From: Acetitomaculum ruminis DSM 5522
Lineage (GTDB): Bacteria > Bacillota > Clostridia > Lachnospirales > Lachnospiraceae
Assembly (NCBI RefSeq): GCF_900112085.1
Contig: NZ_FOJY01000012.1
Coordinates: 68,835-107,026, forward strand
Length of the DNA: 38,192 nt
Direction of reading: 5' to 3'
Shown: positions 27,342 to 34,929 of the stretch, piece by piece
Layout: every line of letters starts with the position of its first letter
How positions within the stretch are numbered: position 1 is the stretch's first letter
Position numbers and translations under genes: made by a program
The notes under the pieces: model-generated
What the model saw: the letters and a program-made list of their open reading frames with translations, nothing else
What the model was told of the DNA's origin: nothing
The model's database searches: none

Positions 27342-28277
27342 ATGTTTAAGGATAAAGAAGATTTGATAAGTATTATAATTCCGGTTTATAATGTGGAAAA
27401 ATATTTGTCATTTTGCCTGGAAAGTATCATTAAACAAACTTATAAAAATCTTGAAATAATATGTATAGATGATGGATCTTTTGATACATCAGGGAAGATA
27501 TGTGATGACTATGCAAAAAAAGATTCAAGAATAGTTGTTTATCACATTGAAAATGGCGGAGTCAGTAGGGCTAGAAACTTTGCTTTGAAAAAAATAAAAG
27601 GTAAGTGGTTTTCTTTTGTGGATGCAGATGATTGGCTTGAGCCGGATTTTTACCAAACACTTTTAACAAATGCAATTAAGTATGAAAGTGAGATATCCGC
27701 ATGTCTTTTTCAAAGAAATACTCAGTTTCAAATGGGAAAAACAGATAATAAAAATTATGTAATAACCTTAGATTCATCAAAGGAATGTATACATAATTTT
27801 ATTTGCCATGGCTTTTCACTTATGGGTCAGGTATGGAATAAATTATATTTAAGTGAGAAATTTAAACATATAAATTTTGTAGAGGATATAAAGGTAAATG
27901 AAGATTGTTTATATACTTTTGATGTAATGTCAGCTTGTAATAAAGCATGTCTTTGTTCAGACAGGTTATATCATTGGTTTTTAAGGGATGATAGTGCTTG
28001 CCATACAAAAAATATTCAATGTGATTTTACTGCTGCCAATGTTTTTCTACAATTAATGGAATTGACAAAAACATATAACGATAAAGATGTTGAAGATGTT
28101 TTAATGGAAAATTATATTAAATCATCTTTAAAAGTATTATTGCACGCTCATTATAAAAAAAATAATGAAGATGTTTTGGAAGCTAAAATAAAATGTAAGA
28201 AATTCAAAAAAAGAATCTGGAATAATCTGGATAATAAAACAAAGATAAAATTTATTTTATGTATATATCTTAAATAG
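27342..28277 (+). CDS. GT2 glycosyltransferase
   Basis: 311 residues, typical GT2 N-terminus: ISIIIPVYNVEKYLSFCLESI near 9-29, CIDDGSFDTS near 40-49, NGGVSRARN near 70-78 and FVDADDW near 91-97 (metal D-x-D). The pattern matches enzymes that assemble cell-surface glycans or glycosylate peptides. A short C-terminal basic tail follows. It lies 23 bases after DUF4956, with an AGGAGG ribosome site, in the operon that ends with the asparagine-synthetase-like gene. Acceptor unknown. Confidence 0.9.
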   Translation: MFKDKEDLISIIIPVYNVEKYLSFCLESIIKQTYKNLEIICIDDGSFDTSGKICDDYAKKDSRIVVYHIENGGVSRARNFALKKIKGKWFSFVDADDWLEPDFYQTLLTNAIKYESEISACLFQRNTQFQMGKTDNKNYVITLDSSKECIHNFICHGFSLMGQVWNKLYLSEKFKHINFVEDIKVNEDCLYTFDVMSACNKACLCSDRLYHWFLRDDSACHTKNIQCDFTAANVFLQLMELTKTYNDKDVEDVLMENYIKSSLKVLLHAHYKKNNEDVLEAKIKCKKFKKRIWNNLDNKTKIKFILCIYLK

Positions 28278-28296
28278 GATTAAGGAAGGAAAATAT

Positions 28297-29283
28297 ATGG
28301 AAGATTTTGTAGACATAATTGTGCCAATATATAATGTTGAAAAATATTTGAAAAGTTGTATAGAAAGTGTAAGAAAACAAAGTTATGAAAATATTAATAT
28401 CATTTTAGTAGATGATGGATCTTTGGATAAATCAAGGGAAATATGTGATTTAGAAGCAGAAAAGGATCCTAGAATAAAAGTGATACATAAAAAAAACGGT
28501 GGAATTTCATCTGCAAGAAATGCAGGACTAAAAGCTTCTTTTTCAGAATATTTCATATTTGTAGATTCTGATGATATAATTCATCCTAATATGGTGGAAA
28601 TACTTCTTAAAACAATTAAAAGATATAATACTGATATGGTGGCATGTGAGCATTATCGTTTTTGTGAAGAAGATGAGATAAAGATTAACAATTGTGATAA
28701 AGCAATTAATCCTATCATAATGGATAATTATTCATGTGCTCAAAAAATATTAGATTTTTTTAACTTAAAAATTATATTAGCCTGGAACAAAATTTATAAA
28801 AGAAGGGCTGTTGAAGAAGTAGCTTTTAAAGAAGGTATGTTATGTGAAGATGTGTGTTTTTGCATTGATTTATTAAAAAAAGGGCTTAGCTGTACTTTCG
28901 TTGATAATATTTTATATTTTTGGAGATATAGAAAAAACAGTATAAGTGAGGGTAAAACTGATAAATACCATATGGATTATTTAAAGGCTTATATCTATAT
29001 ATTTAATAATCTTTCAGACAAATATTCTAGAGAATATAAGGGAAAACTTTTTTGTAAGGTAGCAAATTCCATGTGTTCGGAAATTAGTAGTGTTAATAAG
29101 AATAAAAAGCTCGTTTATGCTATGAGAACAAAAATTTATACTTTTATTGATAAAAATCATAATATGTCTAAAGATATTCCTTTTATAGAGCGGATAAAGA
29201 TATTTGTTTTATTTAGAAGATTTAGTTTTCTGTATATTTTTTTGAAAAAACAAGTTATTAAACTGAGAAAATGTAAAAAATAG
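28297..29283 (+). CDS. GT2 glycosyltransferase
   Basis: 328 residues, GT2 signature in order: VDIIVPIYNVEKYLKSCIESV near 4-24, LVDDGSLDKS near 35-44, NGGISSARN near 65-73 and FVDSDDI near 87-93. Related to the preceding gene over most of its length, suggesting a duplicated pair. The C-terminal 80 residues are Lys-rich and may associate with the membrane. It is followed 10 bases later by the HPr-kinase-like gene, so the two glycosyltransferases sit directly between the CotH trio and the lasso-type genes. Confidence 0.9.
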   Translation: MEDFVDIIVPIYNVEKYLKSCIESVRKQSYENINIILVDDGSLDKSREICDLEAEKDPRIKVIHKKNGGISSARNAGLKASFSEYFIFVDSDDIIHPNMVEILLKTIKRYNTDMVACEHYRFCEEDEIKINNCDKAINPIIMDNYSCAQKILDFFNLKIILAWNKIYKRRAVEEVAFKEGMLCEDVCFCIDLLKKGLSCTFVDNILYFWRYRKNSISEGKTDKYHMDYLKAYIYIFNNLSDKYSREYKGKLFCKVANSMCSEISSVNKNKKLVYAMRTKIYTFIDKNHNMSKDIPFIERIKIFVLFRRFSFLYIFLKKQVIKLRKCKK

Positions 29284-29293
29284 AGGAAAATAA

Positions 29294-30310
29294 ATGTACA
29301 CATACAAAATTTACGATAATTATCTTGCTTCAGATATTAGTTTTTTTCAACTTTTAGAATATTCCCCAAAGGAAAATGAAACACCAGGGATTGTTTTAAG
29401 TTACGAAAAAATGCCGGAAGATATTTTAAAAAAGGTATATGAAGAAAAGAAGCTTTCAGAGGTCAGTAAAGAAAGAATATGGTTTCATAATCAATATGGA
29501 TATTTTTTAGTGGAAAAGGGAAAATATATCAAAGTATTTCTTAAAGATAAGGGTGAAAGATTAGCTATAAGAGATTTTTTAGGTGATAAAAGTGAAGATT
29601 TGGATGATGCCTTTGAAGAACTTAAAAATAAGTCCTTAGAAGAAGTTTTAAAAAGTCCTTGTATAGAAAAGATATATCCTTTTATTTTGGGCTATTGTAT
29701 GGCAATGGTTTTCTGGCAAAGAGATATGGTGGCTATTCATTGTTCAGCCGTGGAAATAGAGGGGCAGGCGGTTCTTATTGCCGGGGGAAGTGGCTCAGGA
29801 AAGTCCACTTTGACAAGCAGATTTCTTGAAAAGGGGGCAAGACTTCTTTCAGATGACCTTGTTGTTTTACAGTGGGATGAGGATACAGTATATGCTCTTC
29901 CTGCCTTTCCACAGCAAAAGCTTTGTCGTGATGCTGCCATTAGGCAAAACAATGATTTGAAAGATTTAAGGTATATTGACGAAGACAAGGATAAATTTGC
30001 AGTTTCTGTAAGAGATAAATTCTATGATAAAAAGCTTCCCTTAAAATTAATGGTAAATCTACAACCACATGATGAAATAAGGAAGGTGCAAAGCTATTTC
30101 GTAAAGGGGCATGAAAAACTCTTATTATTAATTCATAATCATTTTTTAAAGCCGGTTTTTGATGCAGAGGATGCCTTTAAACCACAGGATATGGCTCTTG
30201 CCATGAAAATAGCTTCTAAAATAGAAATGGTAAGAATGTTCAGGCCAAGGCAGGGGGATTCTACAAAAGAGCAATATAAGATAATAATGGATGCTTTAAA
30301 TAATCTTTAA
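29294..30310 (+). CDS. HPr-kinase-like protein (possible RiPP/lasso kinase)
   Basis: 338 residues. The C-terminal half resembles HPr kinase/phosphorylase: HCSAVEIEGQAVLIAGGSGSGKSTL with Walker A around 164-172, followed by LLSDDLVVLQ near 190-199 (the family's SDD). The HPr-interacting signature and a typical N-terminal regulatory domain are absent. Stand-alone HprK-like kinases of this size are known in Firmicute lasso-peptide clusters (such as PadeK of paeninodin), where they phosphorylate the C-terminal Ser of the precursor. It precedes the asparagine-synthetase-like gene by 11 bases and is co-oriented with it. Neither precursor encoded downstream ends in Ser, so the target may differ or be internal. 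Confidence 0.75.
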   Translation: MYTYKIYDNYLASDISFFQLLEYSPKENETPGIVLSYEKMPEDILKKVYEEKKLSEVSKERIWFHNQYGYFLVEKGKYIKVFLKDKGERLAIRDFLGDKSEDLDDAFEELKNKSLEEVLKSPCIEKIYPFILGYCMAMVFWQRDMVAIHCSAVEIEGQAVLIAGGSGSGKSTLTSRFLEKGARLLSDDLVVLQWDEDTVYALPAFPQQKLCRDAAIRQNNDLKDLRYIDEDKDKFAVSVRDKFYDKKLPLKLMVNLQPHDEIRKVQSYFVKGHEKLLLLIHNHFLKPVFDAEDAFKPQDMALAMKIASKIEMVRMFRPRQGDSTKEQYKIIMDALNNL

Positions 30311-30321
30311 GGAGAGATAAA

Positions 30322-32220
30322 ATGGCAGCTATTTGGGGTATGGTAGATTTTTCTTCAAAATCCATAAAAGAAAATATTGAAGAAAAAATGATGGATTCCT
30401 ATAAAGAATATAAAATTGACCGCTATGACCATATACAAGAGGAAAATGTATTATTTTCCTGCGGACATGTATATATTAACAGGGAGTCAGAAAAAGAAGT
30501 GCTTCCAAGAAAGGAAGAAGATATTTATTTTGTTGCAGATGCAATAATTGATAACAGAGAAGAACTAATTCCCAAGTTGGGGCTTTCACCAGATGTTACA
30601 GACTCAGAAATAATCTGGCAGGCATATATAAAATGGGGAGAAGAATCCGTAAAAAAGCTTATTGGAAACTTTTCCTATGCTATTTATGATAAAAAAGAAG
30701 ATATATTTCTTCTTTTTACCGATCATACATCATCTAGATGTATAAATTATCTTTATGATGGCAATATTGTCTTTTTTTCCACTACTTACAAGGGGATTAT
30801 TAATGGATATGAAAAAGATATTTCATATAATTATAAATGGTTGGCCGCTTGTGAGTCTAACAGCTCTGCGGATATGATTTTATTTGAAGGATTAACTCCT
30901 TTTGAAGATATTTATCAGGTAAAATGTGGAAGCTACATTAAAATTCATAATAAGAAACTTACTCAGATTCGATATTGGAACCCTTTAAAAGAGGTAAAAG
31001 CCCTGAAGTTTAATTCATTAAATGAATATCAAGATTATTTTTTAACTACTTTTAAAAAGGTTATTAAATCAATGCTTAGAAGCATAGATAATACAGGGAT
31101 TATGCTAAGCTGTGGGCTTGATTCTACGGCAGTTGCATCTTTGACAGCTCCCTTTTTAAAAGAAGAAGGGAAAAATCTATATACTTATACCAGTATTCCT
31201 CATCCGGATTTTGTAAGCCATGAAAATAAGTTTTATATTACAAATGAATCTATAGGGCAGGAAGCCTTAAAAGAAAAATTTTACAATGTAAAAAGCAGAC
31301 TTATAGATTGTCCACAAAAAGATGCCCTGGACAGGATGAAAGAGCATGTGAAAATACTGGAGGTTCCTTTGAAATCAGCAGTTAATCTTACATGGCTTGA
31401 GGAAATTTATGAAAATGCCTATAAAGATGGATGCAGGGTGTTATTAAAAGGACAATATGGAAATTCTACAATATCTTATGGTCCTGTTTTGGCATATGTA
31501 TGGCAAAAAATGTTAGAAGGACATTTCCGTAAAGCATATAAGCAATTAAAATATTTTAAAAAAGAAATGCGTGTAACTAAAAAGAATTTATTACAGGTAT
31601 TTTTTTCTCAACTTCGTGAGAAGATAATTATTGACATGTCCCCAATTAAAGATGGATATTTGCCAATTGAGGAAATAAAAAAATATGGAATTGACAAAAG
31701 GCTTAAAGAATGTATTAAAAAAAATGGCGGTTCAATTATGGACTCAAAAAAAGCCTGGAAAAACTTTATATACGCGCCGGAAGTTTATCAACATTTGAGT
31801 ATTTTTGATACAAAAAATGGCTTAAAAAACGGGATTGTAATGAGAGATCCTACCAAAGATAAAAGAATAATAGAACTTTGTCTGGCATTTCCAATAGACT
31901 GTTTTGTAATAAATGGAAAAGAAAGAGCCATGGTAACCTGTTTTATGTCAGATATTTTGCCAAAAAGGATTCTTGATATAAAAAATCGAAGAGGATTACA
32001 GGGAGCTGATTTTTCCTTTAGACTTGAAAAAAACTTTGAAAGACACAAACAGGAGATTAATAACTATTTAGAAAGTGAAAAATTAAATGACTATCTTGAT
32101 AAGGAAAAAGTATATAAACTAAAGGAAAAATTTAAGGCAGATATAAGTAATTTAAATGAAAAAGATTATAGGGAGATGTTGGTGTTAGCCAGTTTGGATT
32201 CTTTTTTTGAGAACTTTTAA
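30322..32220 (+). CDS. Asparagine-synthetase-like protein, probable lasso cyclase (C protein)
   Basis: 632 residues: an N-terminal Ntn/GATase-like domain (about 1-200) and a C-terminal AsnB synthetase domain. The start reads M-A-A-I-W-G, so the Cys2 nucleophile of genuine glutamine-dependent asparagine synthetases is missing, as in lasso cyclases, which do not use glutamine. The PP-loop SCGLDST lies at 263-269 and is intact. Length and domain order match lasso-peptide macrolactam synthetases, which adenylate an Asp/Glu side chain and join it to the core N-terminal amine. The next genes are two small peptides with lasso-type leaders, strengthening the call. It lacks the separate PqqD-like and transglutaminase-like genes that normally accompany it. 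Divergent AsnB of other function is the alternative. Confidence 0.78.
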   Translation: MAAIWGMVDFSSKSIKENIEEKMMDSYKEYKIDRYDHIQEENVLFSCGHVYINRESEKEVLPRKEEDIYFVADAIIDNREELIPKLGLSPDVTDSEIIWQAYIKWGEESVKKLIGNFSYAIYDKKEDIFLLFTDHTSSRCINYLYDGNIVFFSTTYKGIINGYEKDISYNYKWLAACESNSSADMILFEGLTPFEDIYQVKCGSYIKIHNKKLTQIRYWNPLKEVKALKFNSLNEYQDYFLTTFKKVIKSMLRSIDNTGIMLSCGLDSTAVASLTAPFLKEEGKNLYTYTSIPHPDFVSHENKFYITNESIGQEALKEKFYNVKSRLIDCPQKDALDRMKEHVKILEVPLKSAVNLTWLEEIYENAYKDGCRVLLKGQYGNSTISYGPVLAYVWQKMLEGHFRKAYKQLKYFKKEMRVTKKNLLQVFFSQLREKIIIDMSPIKDGYLPIEEIKKYGIDKRLKECIKKNGGSIMDSKKAWKNFIYAPEVYQHLSIFDTKNGLKNGIVMRDPTKDKRIIELCLAFPIDCFVINGKERAMVTCFMSDILPKRILDIKNRRGLQGADFSFRLEKNFERHKQEINNYLESEKLNDYLDKEKVYKLKEKFKADISNLNEKDYREMLVLASLDSFFENF

Positions 32221-32268
32221 ATTGAAATTCTCACACATAACAGAATAATGTTTAAAAATAACTGTAAA

Positions 32269-32298
32269 TTGTCATACTATTTATAAATTGCATATATG
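32269..32298 (+). promoter_or_regulatory. Putative promoter of precursor gene 1
   Basis: TTGTCA (32269-32274) and TATATG (32293-32298) spaced 18 bases apart, about 100 bases before ATG 32397. The gap from the cyclase gene (176 bases) contains no terminator that I can see, so read-through from the operon is also possible. Confidence 0.4.
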
Positions 32299-32396
32299 AA
32301 TAACAAAATTGTTAGAAAGATTTACGAAATAAATAATCCATGATAAATTTGTATAAGGAAAGAGTTATATGTTTTGTCTTAATGGGAGGTATGGGT

Positions 32397-32603
32397 ATGA
32401 AATTATCATGGACTAAACCACAATTAGAAGAACTTGGTTTTGAAGAAACTAAACAAGGTAGACATATTACAACAAATTTTGATGAGATAAGGACAGACCA
32501 AAACGGAAATTTTTGGGCAAGTTTTGTGAGCGGTTCGAATTCTAATCCTGATGTAAGTGGAGAGGTTATAACAGGTGAAGATGGCAGAATAATCGTTCCT
32601 TAG
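32397..32603 (+). CDS. Lasso-type RiPP precursor peptide 1
   Basis: 68 residues from ATG 32397, chosen over upstream in-frame ATGs because GGGAGGT (32384-32390) sits 6 bases upstream. Leader: W5-x2-P8-x-L10-x2-L13-G14-x3-T18, comparable to the Y-x2-P-x-L-x-x-x-G/D...T leader of lasso peptides. Core, if starting at G21: G-R-H-I-T-T-N-F-D29 would give a nine-residue G1-D9 ring, followed by E-I-R-x-D-Q-N-G-N-F-W. The core continues to the end, 48 residues in total, which is long. It aligns without gaps to precursor 2 up to G46 and then diverges. Own terminator at 32635. Alternative: an uncharacterised RiPP of other class. Confidence 0.72.
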   Translation: MKLSWTKPQLEELGFEETKQGRHITTNFDEIRTDQNGNFWASFVSGSNSNPDVSGEVITGEDGRIIVP

Positions 32604-32634
32604 TAACTAACTGAAAATATTATATTAAAAATGG

Positions 32635-32682
32635 CTGCTTAGATTATTATTTTATATTTTAATCTAAGTAGTTTCTTTTTTT
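32635..32682 (+). terminator. Terminator after precursor 1
   Basis: CTGCTTAGATTA (32635-32646) pairs with TAATCTAAGTAG (32660-32671) with one G-T pair, then TTTCTTTTTTT. Precursor 1 is therefore a separate transcriptional unit from precursor 2 unless read-through occurs. Confidence 0.88.
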
Positions 32683-32779
32683 GTAACAAATTGGTTAGAT
32701 TTGTTTACACTAATAAAAAAGGATGCTAAATTGAATATATAATTTAGTTTTAAAGTTTAATGTATGGAAGGAGAAAGTC

Positions 32780-32971
32780 ATGAAAAAAGCATGGGTAGAG
32801 CCAAGTGTAGAAAATCTTGGTATTGAAAAAACAGCTCAGGGAAGACATGTGAGCACACAGTTTGATGAGATTCGAGTTGATCAGAACGGAAATTATTGGG
32901 TTAGCTTTAACAGTGGTGCTGAAACACCGGTAAATCCTGTAGGACCTATTGAAGTACCTGATGGAAACTAA
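32780..32971 (+). CDS. Lasso-type RiPP precursor peptide 2
   Basis: 63 residues with an AAGGAG ribosome site (32768-32773). Leader: W5-x2-P8-S-V10-E11-N-L13-G14-x3-T18; this matches residue by residue the paeninodin leader as I remember it (M-K-K...P-S-L-E-x-L...T). Core from G21: G-R-H-V-S-T-Q-F-D29 then E-I-R-V-D-Q-N-G-N-Y-W. Residues 20-46 are 20/27 identical to precursor 1, and the tail after G46 is different (A-E-T-P-V-N-P...). TATAAT at 32738-32743 is a possible -10, but no -35 is convincing. A terminator follows at 33031. Confidence 0.72.
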   Translation: MKKAWVEPSVENLGIEKTAQGRHVSTQFDEIRVDQNGNYWVSFNSGAETPVNPVGPIEVPDGN

Positions 32972-33030
32972 AAGTATTTAGACTACAGGGCTTTTGTCCT
33001 AGTATTCGGAAAAGTTAAGTCTAAAAAAAT

Positions 33031-33079
33031 AAGGTGCACCCCAAATGAAAATGTTGCATTTGCCGGTGTGCTTTTTTTG
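33031..33079 (+). terminator. Terminator after precursor 2
   Basis: AAGGTGCACC (33031-33040) pairs with GGTGTGCTTT (33065-33074), with several G-T pairs, and CAAATG/CATTTG inside; a T-run follows (33072-33078). It separates the peptide gene from the exporter. Confidence 0.7.
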
Positions 33080-33101
33080 TCCGTATTTAAATATAGATTA
33101 T

Positions 33102-33133
33102 TTGACTCTTCACCTGTGTATATTTGCTATGAT
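33102..33133 (+). promoter_or_regulatory. Possible promoter of the ABC exporter
   Basis: TTGACT (33102-33107) and an extended -10 TGCTATGAT (33125-33133), with a 20-base spacer that is longer than optimal. The gene starts at TTG 33189, with AAGGA at 33171-33175. The exporter thus appears to be transcribed apart from the precursor genes. Confidence 0.35.
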
Positions 33134-33188
33134 ATACTAGATAAGTCGTAAATATTAAGAGTAATACTAGAAGGATAGACCGTAAAAA

Positions 33189-34895
33189 TTGAAAAAACTA
33201 ATTGATTTTATAAAAAACTGGAGAACAAATTCAGAATATGCCAAATGGCTGATGAAGTTTACAAAGCCCTTTTTACCAAGAATAATTCTAATTATGCTTA
33301 TGCAACTGGCACTAACGGGGATTTCCATATATATGGCTTTAGTTTCCAAAGAAATAATAGACAGCGCAAAGGGTGGAAATGTAGTAATATTGGTAGTTGT
33401 AGTATATGCCGGAATGATTGTATTTAATCTTGTTTTAAGCATAGCCACAAGCCTTATGTCCATAATGTTAAACGAAAGATTTTCCTTCGGTATAAGAAAA
33501 CAGGTTTATGAGAAAATCATCCGTTCCTACTGGATGGATGTTACAAAATATCATACCGGGGATTTAATGACCCGTCTTACTTCTGATGCAGGTCAGGTTT
33601 CAGATGGTATTATTTATGTAATTCCAACTGTTATACAGCTGATAGTGGAATTATTTGCAACATTTTTTACCCTTTTTTATTTTTCACCTTTACTGGCTTT
33701 ATTTGCCCTTTTGGTGGCGCCGGTTGCAGCTATAGTAGCCGTTTTACTGGGTAGAAAAATGAATAAGCTTCAAAAAAAGGTTCAGGAGTCTGAATCTAGA
33801 TACAGATCCTTTTTGCAGGAAAGCCTTGCAAATATTCTTATTGTAAAGTCCTTTGCCAATGAGGATTATTCCGTAAAAAAACTTACAAAATTAAGAGATG
33901 AGCGATTTCATTGGATTTTTGAAAGAAATAAAATCAGTCTTTTAAGTTCATCGGTTATGTCATTGTCATTTCAATTAGGATATGTAGTGGCGTTTGTTAT
34001 TGGAGCTGCCCAGGTTTCTGCAAAGCTTATAACCTACGGTACCATGTCAGTTTTTTTAACCCTGGTAAACCGTATTCAATCCCCTATTATGGGGCTTGCA
34101 CAACAGGTTCCTAAGATTGTATCCATTTTTACTTCAGCAGGTCGTATTATTGAACTTGAAGATATTGAGGTGGAAAAAAGAAACGAAGAAAATATAGAGT
34201 TTATGCAGGTGGGAGTAAACCTTGAAAACATTACCTATGGATATACGGATGAACCTGTTTTAGATGGGGCATCATTAAATATAAAACCCGGTGAGTTTGT
34301 TTCAATTATAGGACAGTCCGGCATTGGAAAAACAACCATGGTCAGACTTATTATGTCATTTATGAATCAAAAAGAAGGTTATATTAATTTTTATAACAGT
34401 CAAGGTGATAAAGAAGAGGCAAATGCTGCCACAAGGGAGTTTATTGCCTATGTACCCCAGGGAAATACCTTATTTAGCGGAACAGTAAGGGAAAATATAC
34501 AGATGGGAAATTTGAGATGCTCCGAAAGGGAAATGATTAAAGCTTTAAAATTAAGTTCTGCCTATGATTTTGTTCAAAAACTGCCTCAGGGACTTGATAC
34601 AGTTATCGGTGAAAGAGGACACGGACTTTCAGAAGGTCAGGCCCAAAGAATTGCCATTGCCAGAGCTTTGGTAAGAAGAGCCCCTTTTTTAATATTTGAT
34701 GAGGCAACATCTTCTCTTGATGAAAAAACTGAAATCAATGTGTTAGAAGGACTTAAGCAATTAAGACCAAGACCCACCTGTTTGCTTATTACCCACAGAA
34801 AGTCGGTAATACCATATTGTGACAGGCAAATCTGTATAGAAAACAGGAAAATTGTGGATATATCAGCTCCCCTTAATGAAGAAGAAAATAAATAA
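33189..34895 (+). CDS. ABC exporter (fused permease-ATPase) of the lasso-type locus
   Basis: 568 residues. The N-terminal six-helix transmembrane domain (about 20-300) is followed by an ABC ATPase: Walker A GQSGIGKTT at 375-383, signature LSEGQAQR near 480-487, Walker B FLIFDEATSS near 500-509 and an H-loop THRKS. It has no N-terminal C39 peptidase domain, so unlike bacteriocin AMS-type transporters it cannot remove the leader. Lasso loci encode such half-transporters (D protein). A TTG start is used because no ribosome site precedes the in-frame ATG 33252. It is followed 34 bases later by the M42 peptidase gene. Role in export of the two peptides is inferred from location. Confidence 0.82.
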   Translation: MKKLIDFIKNWRTNSEYAKWLMKFTKPFLPRIILIMLMQLALTGISIYMALVSKEIIDSAKGGNVVILVVVVYAGMIVFNLVLSIATSLMSIMLNERFSFGIRKQVYEKIIRSYWMDVTKYHTGDLMTRLTSDAGQVSDGIIYVIPTVIQLIVELFATFFTLFYFSPLLALFALLVAPVAAIVAVLLGRKMNKLQKKVQESESRYRSFLQESLANILIVKSFANEDYSVKKLTKLRDERFHWIFERNKISLLSSSVMSLSFQLGYVVAFVIGAAQVSAKLITYGTMSVFLTLVNRIQSPIMGLAQQVPKIVSIFTSAGRIIELEDIEVEKRNEENIEFMQVGVNLENITYGYTDEPVLDGASLNIKPGEFVSIIGQSGIGKTTMVRLIMSFMNQKEGYINFYNSQGDKEEANAATREFIAYVPQGNTLFSGTVRENIQMGNLRCSEREMIKALKLSSAYDFVQKLPQGLDTVIGERGHGLSEGQAQRIAIARALVRRAPFLIFDEATSSLDEKTEINVLEGLKQLRPRPTCLLITHRKSVIPYCDRQICIENRKIVDISAPLNEEENK

Positions 34896-34929
34896 TCTAG
34901 GGAGAAAATAAAGAAAAGAGGAATTTTAA

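Noticed and set aside
29294-30310. Housekeeping HPr kinase (hprK)
   Set aside because: The length fits, but the N-terminal domain and HPr-binding signature do not, and its neighbours are peptide-modifying genes instead of PTS or lgt genes.
32604-32779. A possible PqqD-like (B1) or third peptide gene between the precursors
   Set aside because: No start with ribosome site and reading frame of useful length on either strand; the stretch holds a terminator and AT-rich DNA.
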